Part shown: one piece after another, positions 16,416 through 23,043 of the stretch | Position numbering within the stretch: the stretch's first letter is position 1 | Layout of the letters: the number at the start of each line of letters is the position of its first letter | NCBI GenBank assembly: GCA_964648465.1 | Contig: CAZYMU010000039.1 | Coordinates: 1 to 23,108, forward strand | Reading direction: 5' to 3' | From: Aminicenans sp964648465 | Lineage (GTDB): Bacteria; Acidobacteriota; Aminicenantia; Aminicenantales; Aminicenantaceae | DNA: 23,108 nt | Program-made: the position numbers and the translations under genes | Notes under the pieces: generated by a model | The model's input: the letters and a program-made list of their open reading frames with translations, nothing else | Told to the model about the DNA's origin: nothing | The model's database searches: none

Positions 16416-16451
16416 AAATGTGTGTGTATTTTTTAAGATTTGGAGGAATTC

Positions 16452-17273
16452 ATGAAGACTAAAATCTTGTTCACAATCTTGTTTTTTCTGTGTTTAACGT
16501 TTTCGTATTCTCATCAGGATGTAAAAAATCTGACCCTGCCTGTCAGTGGAATTGACAAGTTGGAGATAGACTGTGGAGCCGGATTTTTAAAGGTAAATGG
16601 GATTAAAGAAGGAATTGGAAATATCGAAGTCGAGGCTGAAATTGTACTAAGAGGAATGAGTCAGAACAAGGCAGAAGATTTTATAAAGCGAAATGTTAAA
16701 CTTTCTCTAAAGAAAGTGGGAAATAAAGCTGTTTTAATCAGTAAATTTGATAACTCCTTTTCTTCTATTTTCTCTTTTAGGGAAAAGCTCATCAATATCA
16801 CTGTAAAGATGCCGGAAGTAATGGATTTGGATATCGATGACGGTTCCGGCTTCATAACTGTTGACAACATAAATGGAGCGGTGGTTGTTGATGATGGATC
16901 GGGCGAGATGCACATCGAAAATATAACAGGCAATCTGGATATTGACGATGGTTCCGGTGAAATCAATGTCTCTAATGTGGAAGGCAATATGAACATTGAC
17001 GACGGCTCAGGTGAAATCATTGTTTCTAATGTAGCAGGAAATATGGTCGTTGATGACGGTTCGGGGGATGTTGACTTCGAAGATATTCGCGGTTCAATTT
17101 CGATAGATGATAATTCCGGATCGATAGACATAAGAGATGTCCTTGGTGATGTAACCATAATTGACGGATCAGGTTCTATAAGAGTCAACGGTGTTGAGAA
17201 AGACGTTATTATTAAAAGAGATGGAAATGGCAGCGTCAACATATCAAATGTAAAAGGAAAAGTAGTCAAATAG
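16452..17273 (+). CDS. Secreted DUF4097-type beta-solenoid protein with 18-residue repeats
   Basis: This is a 273-residue exported protein. The start is ATG 16452, preceded by GGAGG; an in-frame ATG at 16440 lies before that site and is unlikely. Residues 1-20 are a signal peptide. Residues 22-123 are a beta-rich head (LEIDCGAGFLKVNGI, then a charged segment). Residues 127-273 consist of about eight 18-residue repeats of the form (I/V)DDGSGxIxVxNVxGN, as expected for a DUF4097/DUF2807-like right-handed beta-solenoid with one turn per repeat. The acidic Asp-Asp-Gly-Ser-Gly turns would line one face of the solenoid. Function is unknown; relatives are often cell-surface or envelope proteins. It is the last gene in the plus-strand run, and a transposase remnant begins directly after its stop. 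Confidence 0.8.
   Translation: MKTKILFTILFFLCLTFSYSHQDVKNLTLPVSGIDKLEIDCGAGFLKVNGIKEGIGNIEVEAEIVLRGMSQNKAEDFIKRNVKLSLKKVGNKAVLISKFDNSFSSIFSFREKLINITVKMPEVMDLDIDDGSGFITVDNINGAVVVDDGSGEMHIENITGNLDIDDGSGEINVSNVEGNMNIDDGSGEIIVSNVAGNMVVDDGSGDVDFEDIRGSISIDDNSGSIDIRDVLGDVTIIDGSGSIRVNGVEKDVIIKRDGNGSVNISNVKGKVVK
16830..17270 (+). repeat. Tandem 54-bp coding repeats (about eight copies)
   Basis: Each unit codes for 18 residues starting with a DDGSG-type turn. Copies 2-5 are the most alike at both protein and DNA level (gatgatgg/gacgatgg followed by tcsgg). The last two units have drifted, and the final one has a small insertion. Confidence 0.8.
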
Positions 17274-17279
17274 AAATTG

Positions 17280-17510
17280 AGGAAACTCCTGTAATCTAGT
17301 ATTAATAGGCTCTCTAAGAACTCCTCTCGACTTCATCCGATTGATTACTCTCCCTACAGTCGATGAAAAGATCTCTAGGTCTTCTCTGTGAAGAAGTACT
17401 GCCAGCTTATCTCTTCCCCAACGCGGATATTGCTCTCTTAACTCTCTAATCCTCTCTACAACATGGGAAGATAGCTGAGACTTTCTTACCCGATGAGGCC
17501 TGCATGACAG
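17280..17510 (-). pseudogene. Degraded insertion-sequence transposase fragment (IS481/IS3-like integrase)
   Basis: On the minus strand, a 77-codon open stretch from 17510 downward encodes a helix-turn-helix region typical of integrase-core transposases. Visible motifs are RELREQYPRWGRDKLAVLL and SSTVGRVINRMKSRGVLREP. There is no start codon with a ribosome site, TAG (17513-17511) precedes it, and the DDE catalytic domain is wholly absent. The fragment stops being recognisable at about the stop codon of the DUF4097 gene. No terminal inverted repeats or target duplications could be found by eye. This remnant and the promoter after it account for the gap 17274-17671. Confidence 0.65.
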
Positions 17511-17553
17511 CTACTTCAATGTGTCACTAATGTATCTGAACGAGTATAGATTA

Positions 17554-17582
17554 TTGCTTGTGATGGTCAATTCCCATATAAT
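17554..17582 (+). promoter_or_regulatory. Candidate promoter for the serine hydrolase gene
   Basis: TTGCTT (17554-17559, 3 of 6) and a perfect TATAAT (17577-17582) have a 17-base spacer. They lie about 90 bp before the ATG at 17672, just upstream of the 5' side of the transposase remnant. Confidence 0.4.
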
Positions 17583-17671
17583 TCATTTTTGTGCCCTCAT
17601 AATTTAATTTTTGACCTTGCGGGTAGTCTATCAGAAATCGTAACATGAAAATAGAATAAAAGGAGGTATCA

Positions 17672-19768
17672 ATGAAAGTAAGAAAAAAAATAACGCTTTT
17701 ATTGCTTGTATCTATTTCGTTAATATTTGTTTTTTCTGTAAATGCAACTTCGAACGAAAATTATGCTCAAAAAATAAAAACGTTTGAAAAGTTTGTAAAA
17801 ACACAAATGGAAATCGACAAAATTCCCGGTTTATCCATCGGATTTTACAAAGATGATTTTGTATGGGCAAAAGGATTCGGTTATGCTGATCTGGAAAATA
17901 AAATTCCAGCGACTGATAAATCAGCCTACCGGCTTGCTTCAAACACAAAATCCATGGTCGCCGCAGCAATTCTCCAACTGGTTGAAAAAGGTAAAATTGA
18001 TTTGGATGCTGAGGTGCAAAAATATGTGCCCTATTTTCCCCGAAAAAAATGGCCTGTTACAGTGCGCCAACTGCTGGGACATCTTGGTGGGATCAGTCAT
18101 TATAAGAATTATGAACTGGAAGGCAGAATTAAAGAACACAAAGATACCAAAGAATCATTGGAAATTTTTGCAGACTGGGATTTGATCTCAGAACCGGGTT
18201 CTGAATACCATTATTCAAGTTATGGATATAATTTGCTCGGTGCTGTGATCGAAGGCGCAGCAAAACAGTCATTCGGAGAGTACCTGCGGAAAAGTTTGTG
18301 GGGACCACTTGATATGAATGAAACCTACATGGACAATCCTTTCAATCTGTTTCCAAATAGAGTCAGAGGTTACCGCTTGATAGAAGGCGAAATTAAAAAT
18401 TCCGAATTTGTGGATATTAGCAGCCGGTTTGCCGCCGGCGGCACTCGTTCAACTGTTTTAGATTTATTGAAATATGCCAGAGGATTGAGTACTGAAAAAG
18501 TCCTGACGCAGAAATCCATTGATTTGATGTACACTTCCATGGCAACAACGCACGGTTATTTTACAGATTACGGGATGGGCTGGAGAGTTGATCCGGTGAA
18601 TGGTCGCTTTCATGTCTATCACACCGGCGGACAACCAGAGACAAGAACATTATTAGTCCGATTTCCGAGAGAAAATTTTGCCATTGCATTAGCATATAAT
18701 CTTGAAGGTGGAAATTTGCATGCATACTCGCATCGCTTGTTCCATCTCATTTTTGATGAACCGTGGGATTTGGACGTTTATACGGGCAGCAAAATTGATG
18801 ATGCAATTTTCAGGGGGCTCTGGTATGTTTTCAATTATGGGCTGGCTTATTTTGATCGGTATGAAAAATCATTTACAAAAGATCGCCAGGAGTTAGCCGA
18901 TGCTTTTAAATATTTAAATAAATGCATCAATCCCGATTCGCTCGAAAAGGATTATCACAAATTTAATAAGAAAATTCGAGATGGACAGCATCCGATTGCC
19001 AATCAAGCATTTGTAAAAATCGGTTCGTTCATGGCAGCCAAACTGAAGCATGAATATGGAGCTGACCAAATGGAAAAATATCACAAAATGGGTACAATTG
19101 GATTTTTTAATGATTATTTGAAAATAATGAACTCGCAGCCAACATTAACAACAGAAACCAGCTTGAATAGCTCTTTGGAAGATATAATTAAAAAATGGAA
19201 TCAGGATTGGGTAAAAACGAATACAAATTTTACACGCCAAGTATCGCTTACGCCAGTTTCGGATTTGGAGAAAGTTGGAAAATTGATAAAGAGAACATTT
19301 GCCGGGTGTAAAATATATCCGGATTTTAGCACAAAGCTGGCTGAAATTACGAGATATTTTTATCTTAAAGAAAATTTTGAAAAAGCATTGGAAGTCGCAG
19401 GGTTGTCCGTCGTGCTTTATCCCGAGATAGCTGTTCCGAACGTTATTCTCGGGAATGTTTATATTTGTACTGGAAAAATGGAAAAGGCTTTACAATGTTA
19501 CAAAAAAGCCAAGGAAATAAATAAGGAAGATCAAGTCATCATTGCGAGAAGTTTAAATCAATATGCGACCGAACTCATATATTTCAACAATTTCGCTTCT
19601 GCCATGGATTTACTCAATGTCGCTCTAAAATTGTACCCAAATGAGGCCAGATTTTACAGCAGCATGGGAGAAATTTATCTGCGCCAGAGTAAACCTTATT
19701 TTGAAAAAGCCTTGCAAATTGATCCCATGTTTGAGCCTGCCAGAAGAAGAATGAAGGAAATTTGGTAA
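17672..19768 (+). CDS. Secreted LACTB-like serine hydrolase (beta-lactamase/PBP fold) with TPR-like C-terminus
   Basis: This 698-residue exported enzyme belongs to the class C beta-lactamase/S12 family. Residues 1-25 are a signal peptide. The catalytic domain (about 35-365) has the nucleophile motif S90-N-T-K93 in RLASNTKSM, Y181-S-S-Y-G-Y-N in place of the usual YxN, and H317-T-G-G in place of KTG. The YSSYGYNLLG form is close to that of LACTB-type peptidases, so a peptidase/esterase role is more likely than antibiotic resistance. Residues about 370-540 are unassigned and helical. About 555-690 look like TPR repeats (NFEKALEVAGLSVVLYPEIA, GKMEKALQCYKKAKEI, ASAMDLLNVALKLYPNEARF). Start ATG 17672 follows AGGAGG. 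It stands alone between a transposase remnant and a tRNA gene. Confidence 0.88.
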   Translation: MKVRKKITLLLLVSISLIFVFSVNATSNENYAQKIKTFEKFVKTQMEIDKIPGLSIGFYKDDFVWAKGFGYADLENKIPATDKSAYRLASNTKSMVAAAILQLVEKGKIDLDAEVQKYVPYFPRKKWPVTVRQLLGHLGGISHYKNYELEGRIKEHKDTKESLEIFADWDLISEPGSEYHYSSYGYNLLGAVIEGAAKQSFGEYLRKSLWGPLDMNETYMDNPFNLFPNRVRGYRLIEGEIKNSEFVDISSRFAAGGTRSTVLDLLKYARGLSTEKVLTQKSIDLMYTSMATTHGYFTDYGMGWRVDPVNGRFHVYHTGGQPETRTLLVRFPRENFAIALAYNLEGGNLHAYSHRLFHLIFDEPWDLDVYTGSKIDDAIFRGLWYVFNYGLAYFDRYEKSFTKDRQELADAFKYLNKCINPDSLEKDYHKFNKKIRDGQHPIANQAFVKIGSFMAAKLKHEYGADQMEKYHKMGTIGFFNDYLKIMNSQPTLTTETSLNSSLEDIIKKWNQDWVKTNTNFTRQVSLTPVSDLEKVGKLIKRTFAGCKIYPDFSTKLAEITRYFYLKENFEKALEVAGLSVVLYPEIAVPNVILGNVYICTGKMEKALQCYKKAKEINKEDQVIIARSLNQYATELIYFNNFASAMDLLNVALKLYPNEARFYSSMGEIYLRQSKPYFEKALQIDPMFEPARRRMKEIW

Positions 19769-19825
19769 ATTAAGTGATAAACGAAGGCAAATATGATTTC
19801 TAAATTCAAGGGATTATATTTCGTG

Positions 19826-19853
19826 TTTATAAAATAGAGCGGTTTGTTATAAT
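19826..19853 (+). promoter_or_regulatory. Promoter of the tRNA-Arg gene
   Basis: TTTATA (19826-19831, 4 of 6) and a perfect TATAAT (19848-19853) have a 16-base spacer. Transcription would start about 12 bases before the mature tRNA. Confidence 0.6.
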
Positions 19854-19872
19854 AGAGATTCGAATTATTGGT

Positions 19873-19948
19873 GCGCCCGTAGCTCAGTGGATAGAGCGGT
19901 GGACTTCGAATCCAAAGGTCGGGGGTTCAAATCCCTCCGGGCGTGCCA
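19873..19948 (+). tRNA. tRNA-Arg (anticodon UCG)
   Basis: This 76-base cloverleaf has an encoded CCA end. The acceptor stem GCGCCCG pairs with CGGGCGT (G1-U72 wobble). The D arm is GCTC/GAGC. The anticodon loop CTTCGAA has TCG at 19906-19908. The T arm GGGGG-TTCAAAT-CCCTC is perfect, and the discriminator is G. The outermost anticodon-stem pair (27-43) is a G-A mismatch. It reads the arginine codon CGA. The gene looks functional and has its own promoter. Confidence 0.95.
19900..19948 (+). repeat. Left 49-bp direct repeat (tRNA-Arg 3' half, attL-like)
   Basis: The tRNA sequence from the anticodon stem to CCA is repeated at 23044-23092 with one mismatch (A at 19909, G at 23053). Identity ends sharply at the CCA. 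The intact tRNA is on this side and its 3' end faces the intervening DNA, the usual arrangement after integration into a tRNA gene. Confidence 0.75.
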
Positions 19949-20014
19949 TATCTAAGTATTTGTAAATAGGGAAGTTGTGTGCCTTGAGGGGAAAGTATGT
20001 CTTAAATTGTGCAT

Positions 20015-20057
20015 CCTAATCCCTGTGTCGCATTTTCGAGTCCTGTCAGGTGCACCA
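20015..20057 (+). pseudogene. 3' half of a tRNA-Arg(CCU)-like gene
   Basis: From 20015 the sequence reads as anticodon CCT with A37-A38 (T33 is present at 20014), then stem TCCCT, a 5-base variable loop GTGTC, T stem GCATT, T loop TTCGAGT, T stem CCTGT, acceptor CAGGTGC, A73 and CCA ending at 20057. Every segment has the canonical tRNA length. Two T-stem pairs are broken (TT facing CC), and no matching 5' half (acceptor GCACCTG or D arm) is present upstream, so this is a remnant, not a working tRNA. Confidence 0.6.
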
Positions 20058-20081
20058 GCCTCCTCGAATGATTTCATATGT

Positions 20082-20111
20082 TTGACTTTTTCTAATATCA
20101 GTGGCTATAAT
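20082..20111 (+). promoter_or_regulatory. Strong promoter of the homocysteine methyltransferase/MTHFR gene
   Basis: TTGACT (20082-20087, 5 of 6) and a perfect TATAAT (20106-20111) are separated by 18 bases. Transcription should start near 20118, downstream of the GTG at 20101, so that codon cannot initiate translation on this transcript. Confidence 0.65.
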
Positions 20112-20139
20112 CGGGGGAAAGTCGATTTCAAAAATTTTC

Positions 20140-20154
20140 AGGAGGGATAAAATA
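20140..20154 (+). promoter_or_regulatory. Shine-Dalgarno and apparent AUA start codon
   Basis: AGGAGGG (20140-20146) is followed after five bases by ATA (20152-20154), then AAA AAG AGT TTC. The position is ideal for initiation, and no ATG, GTG or TTG occurs in this frame between here and the conserved DGAMGT motif. Confidence 0.55.
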
Positions 20155-21993
20155 AAAAAGAGTTTCCTGGATTTACTCCAAGAGCAGGTTCTCCTTTGTG
20201 ATGGCGCTATGGGAACTATGCTTTACAGCAAAGGAGTCTATCTCAATTCTTGTTTTGATGAACTCAATCTAGTCAACCCTGATCTTGTCAAAGATATACA
20301 CACAGAATATATCCAGAGCGGTGCGGATATCATTGAGACAAATACATTTGGTGCCAATCGCTACAAACTGAAGGGTTTTGGACTTGAAGATAAAGTGGCT
20401 GATATCAACAGGGCCGGTGCCCGTACAGCTAGAGAAACAGCAGGTAAAGACATTTTCGTTGCCGGCTCCGTCGGCCCTCTTGGATTGAAGATTGAACCTT
20501 GGGGGCCTACATCCGTTGAAGAAGCAGAGCAGGCTTTCTGTGAGCAGGCAGAGGCCCTCCTCGAAGGAGGGGTGGATCTTTTCATCCTTGAGACTTTCTC
20601 CGATATCAACGAAATTCATCAAGCCATCAAAGCCATTCAAAAATTAGAGAAATCAGCCGTCATTGTCGCTGAAATGACCATTCAGGAGGACGGGAACAGC
20701 CTTTACGGCACCACACCTGAAGTCTTCACCAAAAAACTGGAAGAGTGGAAAGCTCATGTGGTCGGCGTCAACTGCAGTGTGGGTTCAGCCCATATGTATG
20801 AGTGCATAAAAAAAATGGCAGAGGTTACAAAACTTCCCCTTTCGGCGATGCCCAATGCAGGAATCCCAAGGGAAGTTGAAGGAAGGAACATTTATCTCTG
20901 TTCTCCTGATTATATGGCTGAATATGCCAAGCGCTTCATTCTAAGAGGGGTGAAGGTTGTGGGTGGATGTTGCGGAACAACTCCCGCACATACTAAGTCC
21001 ATGAGAGCAGCCATCAGAGCTTTACAGCCTCCCACAAGAAGAATGACGCGCATTTCTTTAACACACGAAGAAAAGAGAAAAAGAGCCGTAATCCCGATAA
21101 GGGACAAATCCAGGATGGCCCGGAATATCATGGATGGGGGATTTATCGTCAGCGTTGAAATCGTACCACCAAGGGGACACAATCCCTCCAAAGTCATAGA
21201 AGTGGCTTCTATGCTTGAGCGGGAAGGAATCGATTGTGTCAATATTCCCGATGGACCCCGAGCCAGTGCCCGTATGAGTCCCATGGCCCTAGCTTTTATC
21301 CTGCTGGCAAAGACCAAGATAGAACCCATCCTTCATTATACCTGCCGTGATCGGAATCTCCTGGGGATGCAGTCTGATCTTCTGGGGATTTACGCCCAGG
21401 GAATCAGGAATATTCTCATAATAACAGGTGACCCCCCGAAGCTTGGCGATTATCCTGATGCTACGGCTGTGTTCGATGTCGATTCTATCGGGCTCACTAA
21501 TGTAGTCAATTATTTAAACGAAGGCGTTGATGTTGGAGGAAGAAAATTAGCTGAAGCCACAGGATTCCACATAGGAGTGGGTGCCAACCCGGGAGCAATC
21601 AACCTGGATTATGAGATATCACGATTTGAGTGGAAGGTTGATGCAGGAGCCGAGTTTGCCATTACCCAGCCTATTTATGATATTGGCATCCTGGAGAGTT
21701 TCTTGAAGAGGATAGAACATTGTCGCATTCCTATATTAGCAGGGATATGGCCCCTGTTCAGTTTGAGGAACGCCGAGTTCATGCATAATGAAGTCCCCGG
21801 AGCCTGTGTTCCGCAGGAAATAATGGAGAGGATGAGGAAAGCCCAGGAGATGGGGCCAGAGAAGGCAAGACGGGAAGGCGTCATAATCGCCCAGGAAGTG
21901 GTTTCAAAGCTAAAAGGAGTGGTGCAAGGCATTCAAATAAGCCCACCTTTAGGAAAGTATGAGTTAGCGCTCGAAGTTCTAGAGGTGTTATAA
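20152..21993 (+). CDS. Bifunctional homocysteine S-methyltransferase / 5,10-methylenetetrahydrofolate reductase (YitJ-type)
   Basis: This cytosolic 613-residue enzyme joins two steps of methionine/C1 metabolism. The N-terminal homocysteine-binding domain (about 3-295) shows LLCDGAMGTMLY, IIETNTFGAN, GVNCSVGS (zinc ligand C208) and GGCCGTTPAH (zinc ligands C273 and C274). The C-terminal MTHFR domain (about 325-610) shows FIVSVEIVPPRGHNP, LHYTCRDRN, IITGDPPKLGDY, GVGANP and FAITQPIYD, fitting FAD-dependent reduction of methylene-THF. I place the start at ATA 20152 because it follows a strong Shine-Dalgarno, agrees with the promoter, and gives the length of Bacillus YitJ (about 612). A GTG at 20101 extends the frame by 17 residues but overlaps the promoter. 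It lacks the B12 and folate domains of MetH. The AcsE-like gene follows 72 bp later. Confidence 0.88.
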   Translation: MKKSFLDLLQEQVLLCDGAMGTMLYSKGVYLNSCFDELNLVNPDLVKDIHTEYIQSGADIIETNTFGANRYKLKGFGLEDKVADINRAGARTARETAGKDIFVAGSVGPLGLKIEPWGPTSVEEAEQAFCEQAEALLEGGVDLFILETFSDINEIHQAIKAIQKLEKSAVIVAEMTIQEDGNSLYGTTPEVFTKKLEEWKAHVVGVNCSVGSAHMYECIKKMAEVTKLPLSAMPNAGIPREVEGRNIYLCSPDYMAEYAKRFILRGVKVVGGCCGTTPAHTKSMRAAIRALQPPTRRMTRISLTHEEKRKRAVIPIRDKSRMARNIMDGGFIVSVEIVPPRGHNPSKVIEVASMLEREGIDCVNIPDGPRASARMSPMALAFILLAKTKIEPILHYTCRDRNLLGMQSDLLGIYAQGIRNILIITGDPPKLGDYPDATAVFDVDSIGLTNVVNYLNEGVDVGGRKLAEATGFHIGVGANPGAINLDYEISRFEWKVDAGAEFAITQPIYDIGILESFLKRIEHCRIPILAGIWPLFSLRNAEFMHNEVPGACVPQEIMERMRKAQEMGPEKARREGVIIAQEVVSKLKGVVQGIQISPPLGKYELALEVLEVL

Positions 21994-22065
21994 GAAACAT
22001 CTTTTTTCAGTGGTGATGATTATGCCCTTTTTTAGTATGAGTCCTGTCATGGATGGATTAAAAAA

Positions 22066-22872
22066 ATGATTATTGTAGGAGAAAGACTAAACTCCAGCAG
22101 AAAGACTGTCTGTAAAGCTTTCGATCAGAGGGATGAAAAATATATTGTTGACCAAGCCAAAAAGCAGGAAGAGGCTGGAGCGAGCTACATAGATTTAAAT
22201 ACGGCCGCCCTTTTAGATAAGGAAATTGAAATACTGGAGTGGACCATCCCCCTTCTCCAGAAAGAACTGAACGTTCCCCTCTCTATCGATACCCCCAACC
22301 CTGAAGCTATGAAGGAAGGATTAATCCTTCATAAGGGCCAAGCGCTTCTGAACTCTCTAAGCGGAGAATCGGAGAGAATCAAGACTTTTCTTCCTCTAAT
22401 AAAAGAATATAAGCCGTGCGTCATCGTGCTTTGTCTTGATGATAGCGGTCTGCCTGAGACGTCTGATAAAGAGCTTTCAATCGCTCAGAAGATGGTCAAG
22501 CTCTTGGAAAAAGAAGGTGTCGAGCTAGATGATGTATTTGTTGATCCTCTCGTCCAGACTATAGGGGCTGATCAAAACGCAGCCAATCTTTTTCTAGAAT
22601 CTTTGGAGAAGATAAACAAGAACTTGCCCGGAATAAAAACTGTTGCGGGAATTAGCAATGTATCTTTCGGTCTTCCCAGAAGAAGCCTATTGAATAGGAC
22701 TTTTCTTACTTTAGCCATATCCAAAGGATTGGATGCCGCCATTCTGGATCCTCTGGATAAAGAGATTCTTAGGGCTATTCACTCTGCTCAGGCTTTATCG
22801 GGAAAAGACCCTTATCTCAAAAACTATCTAGCGTTTGTAAGAAAGGAGAATCAGCGTAAAAATATAAGATAA
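22066..22872 (+). CDS. Methyltetrahydrofolate:corrinoid methyltransferase, AcsE-like (DHPS/pterin-binding family)
   Basis: This 268-residue cytosolic TIM-barrel protein moves the methyl group of methyl-THF to a corrinoid cofactor. It matches AcsE/MeTr of acetogens (about 262 residues) and the pterin-binding module of MetH. Visible motifs are IVGERLNSS (3-11), YIDLNTAAL, SIDTPNPEA with D75, LLNSLSGE with N96, FVDPLVQTIG with D160, and GISNVSFGLPRRSLLN with N198. These correspond to the folate-binding Asp/Asn set. Start ATG 22066 has a modest GGATGG site. It follows the homocysteine methyltransferase/MTHFR gene on the same strand and is probably co-transcribed. No corrinoid protein is encoded in the window, so the methyl acceptor must lie elsewhere. 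A methionine-synthase role and a Wood-Ljungdahl role both remain possible. Confidence 0.87.
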   Translation: MIIVGERLNSSRKTVCKAFDQRDEKYIVDQAKKQEEAGASYIDLNTAALLDKEIEILEWTIPLLQKELNVPLSIDTPNPEAMKEGLILHKGQALLNSLSGESERIKTFLPLIKEYKPCVIVLCLDDSGLPETSDKELSIAQKMVKLLEKEGVELDDVFVDPLVQTIGADQNAANLFLESLEKINKNLPGIKTVAGISNVSFGLPRRSLLNRTFLTLAISKGLDAAILDPLDKEILRAIHSAQALSGKDPYLKNYLAFVRKENQRKNIR

Positions 22873-22880
22873 TTGTTATA

Positions 22881-22900
22881 GAAATGAATATTTTCATTTC
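22881..22900 (+). terminator. Hairpin after the AcsE-like gene
   Basis: GAAATGA (22881-22887) and TCATTTC (22894-22900) form a perfect 7-bp stem with a 6-base loop, 8 bp after the stop. It is in position to end the two-gene transcript, but no T-run follows. Confidence 0.35.
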
Positions 22901-22930
22901 CTGGATAAGATTTGGCATTCAGGAATTTTT

Positions 22931-22974
22931 TATGCGTTATTTTCGTTTACTTAATGAGTTTTAGTTTACGCATA
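22931..22974. repeat. Inverted repeat near the right tRNA-derived repeat
   Basis: TATGCGT (22931-22937) and ACGCATA (22968-22974) are perfect inverted copies 30 bases apart, followed by TCTTTTTCT. This could be a weak terminator or a protein-binding pair near the presumed attachment site. Apart from the two hairpins, I see nothing coding in 22873-23043. Confidence 0.25.
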
Positions 22975-23043
22975 TCTTTTTCTGACCACCCATTTGTTAG
23001 GGGAAAATCGGTTATTTCTCTAAAACTTAAAACCATAGGGAAC

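Noticed and set aside
16661..17269. Long minus-strand open frame opposite the DUF4097 gene (202 codons).
   Set aside because: It is a mirror of the regular Asp/Gly/Ser repeat coding on the plus strand, with no ribosome site and a repetitive Pro/Glu/Ser composition.
16830..17270. CRISPR-like array.
   Set aside because: The 54-bp units are contiguous coding repeats without spacers. No CRISPR array or cas gene is present in the window.
20021..20062. Possible cobalamin riboswitch: GTCAGGTGCACCAGCC resembles the B12 box, and a B12-related gene follows.
   Set aside because: The box has an extra base and a mismatch, and I could not find the conserved upstream core (GGTGAAAATCC and CCCGCCACTG-like elements). 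The same bases fit a tRNA 3' half at canonical segment lengths, and the promoter at 20082-20111 lies downstream of them.
20101..20151. GTG at 20101 as start of the homocysteine methyltransferase/MTHFR gene.
   Set aside because: It has no Shine-Dalgarno and lies inside the promoter spacer, upstream of the expected transcription start. The 17 extra residues are not part of the family's usual N-terminus.
22022..22069. Fifteen-codon open frame (MPFFSMSPVMDGLKK) whose TGA overlaps the ATG of the AcsE-like gene.
   Set aside because: The ATGA overlap could suggest translational coupling, but there is no convincing ribosome site and the peptide is too short to assess.
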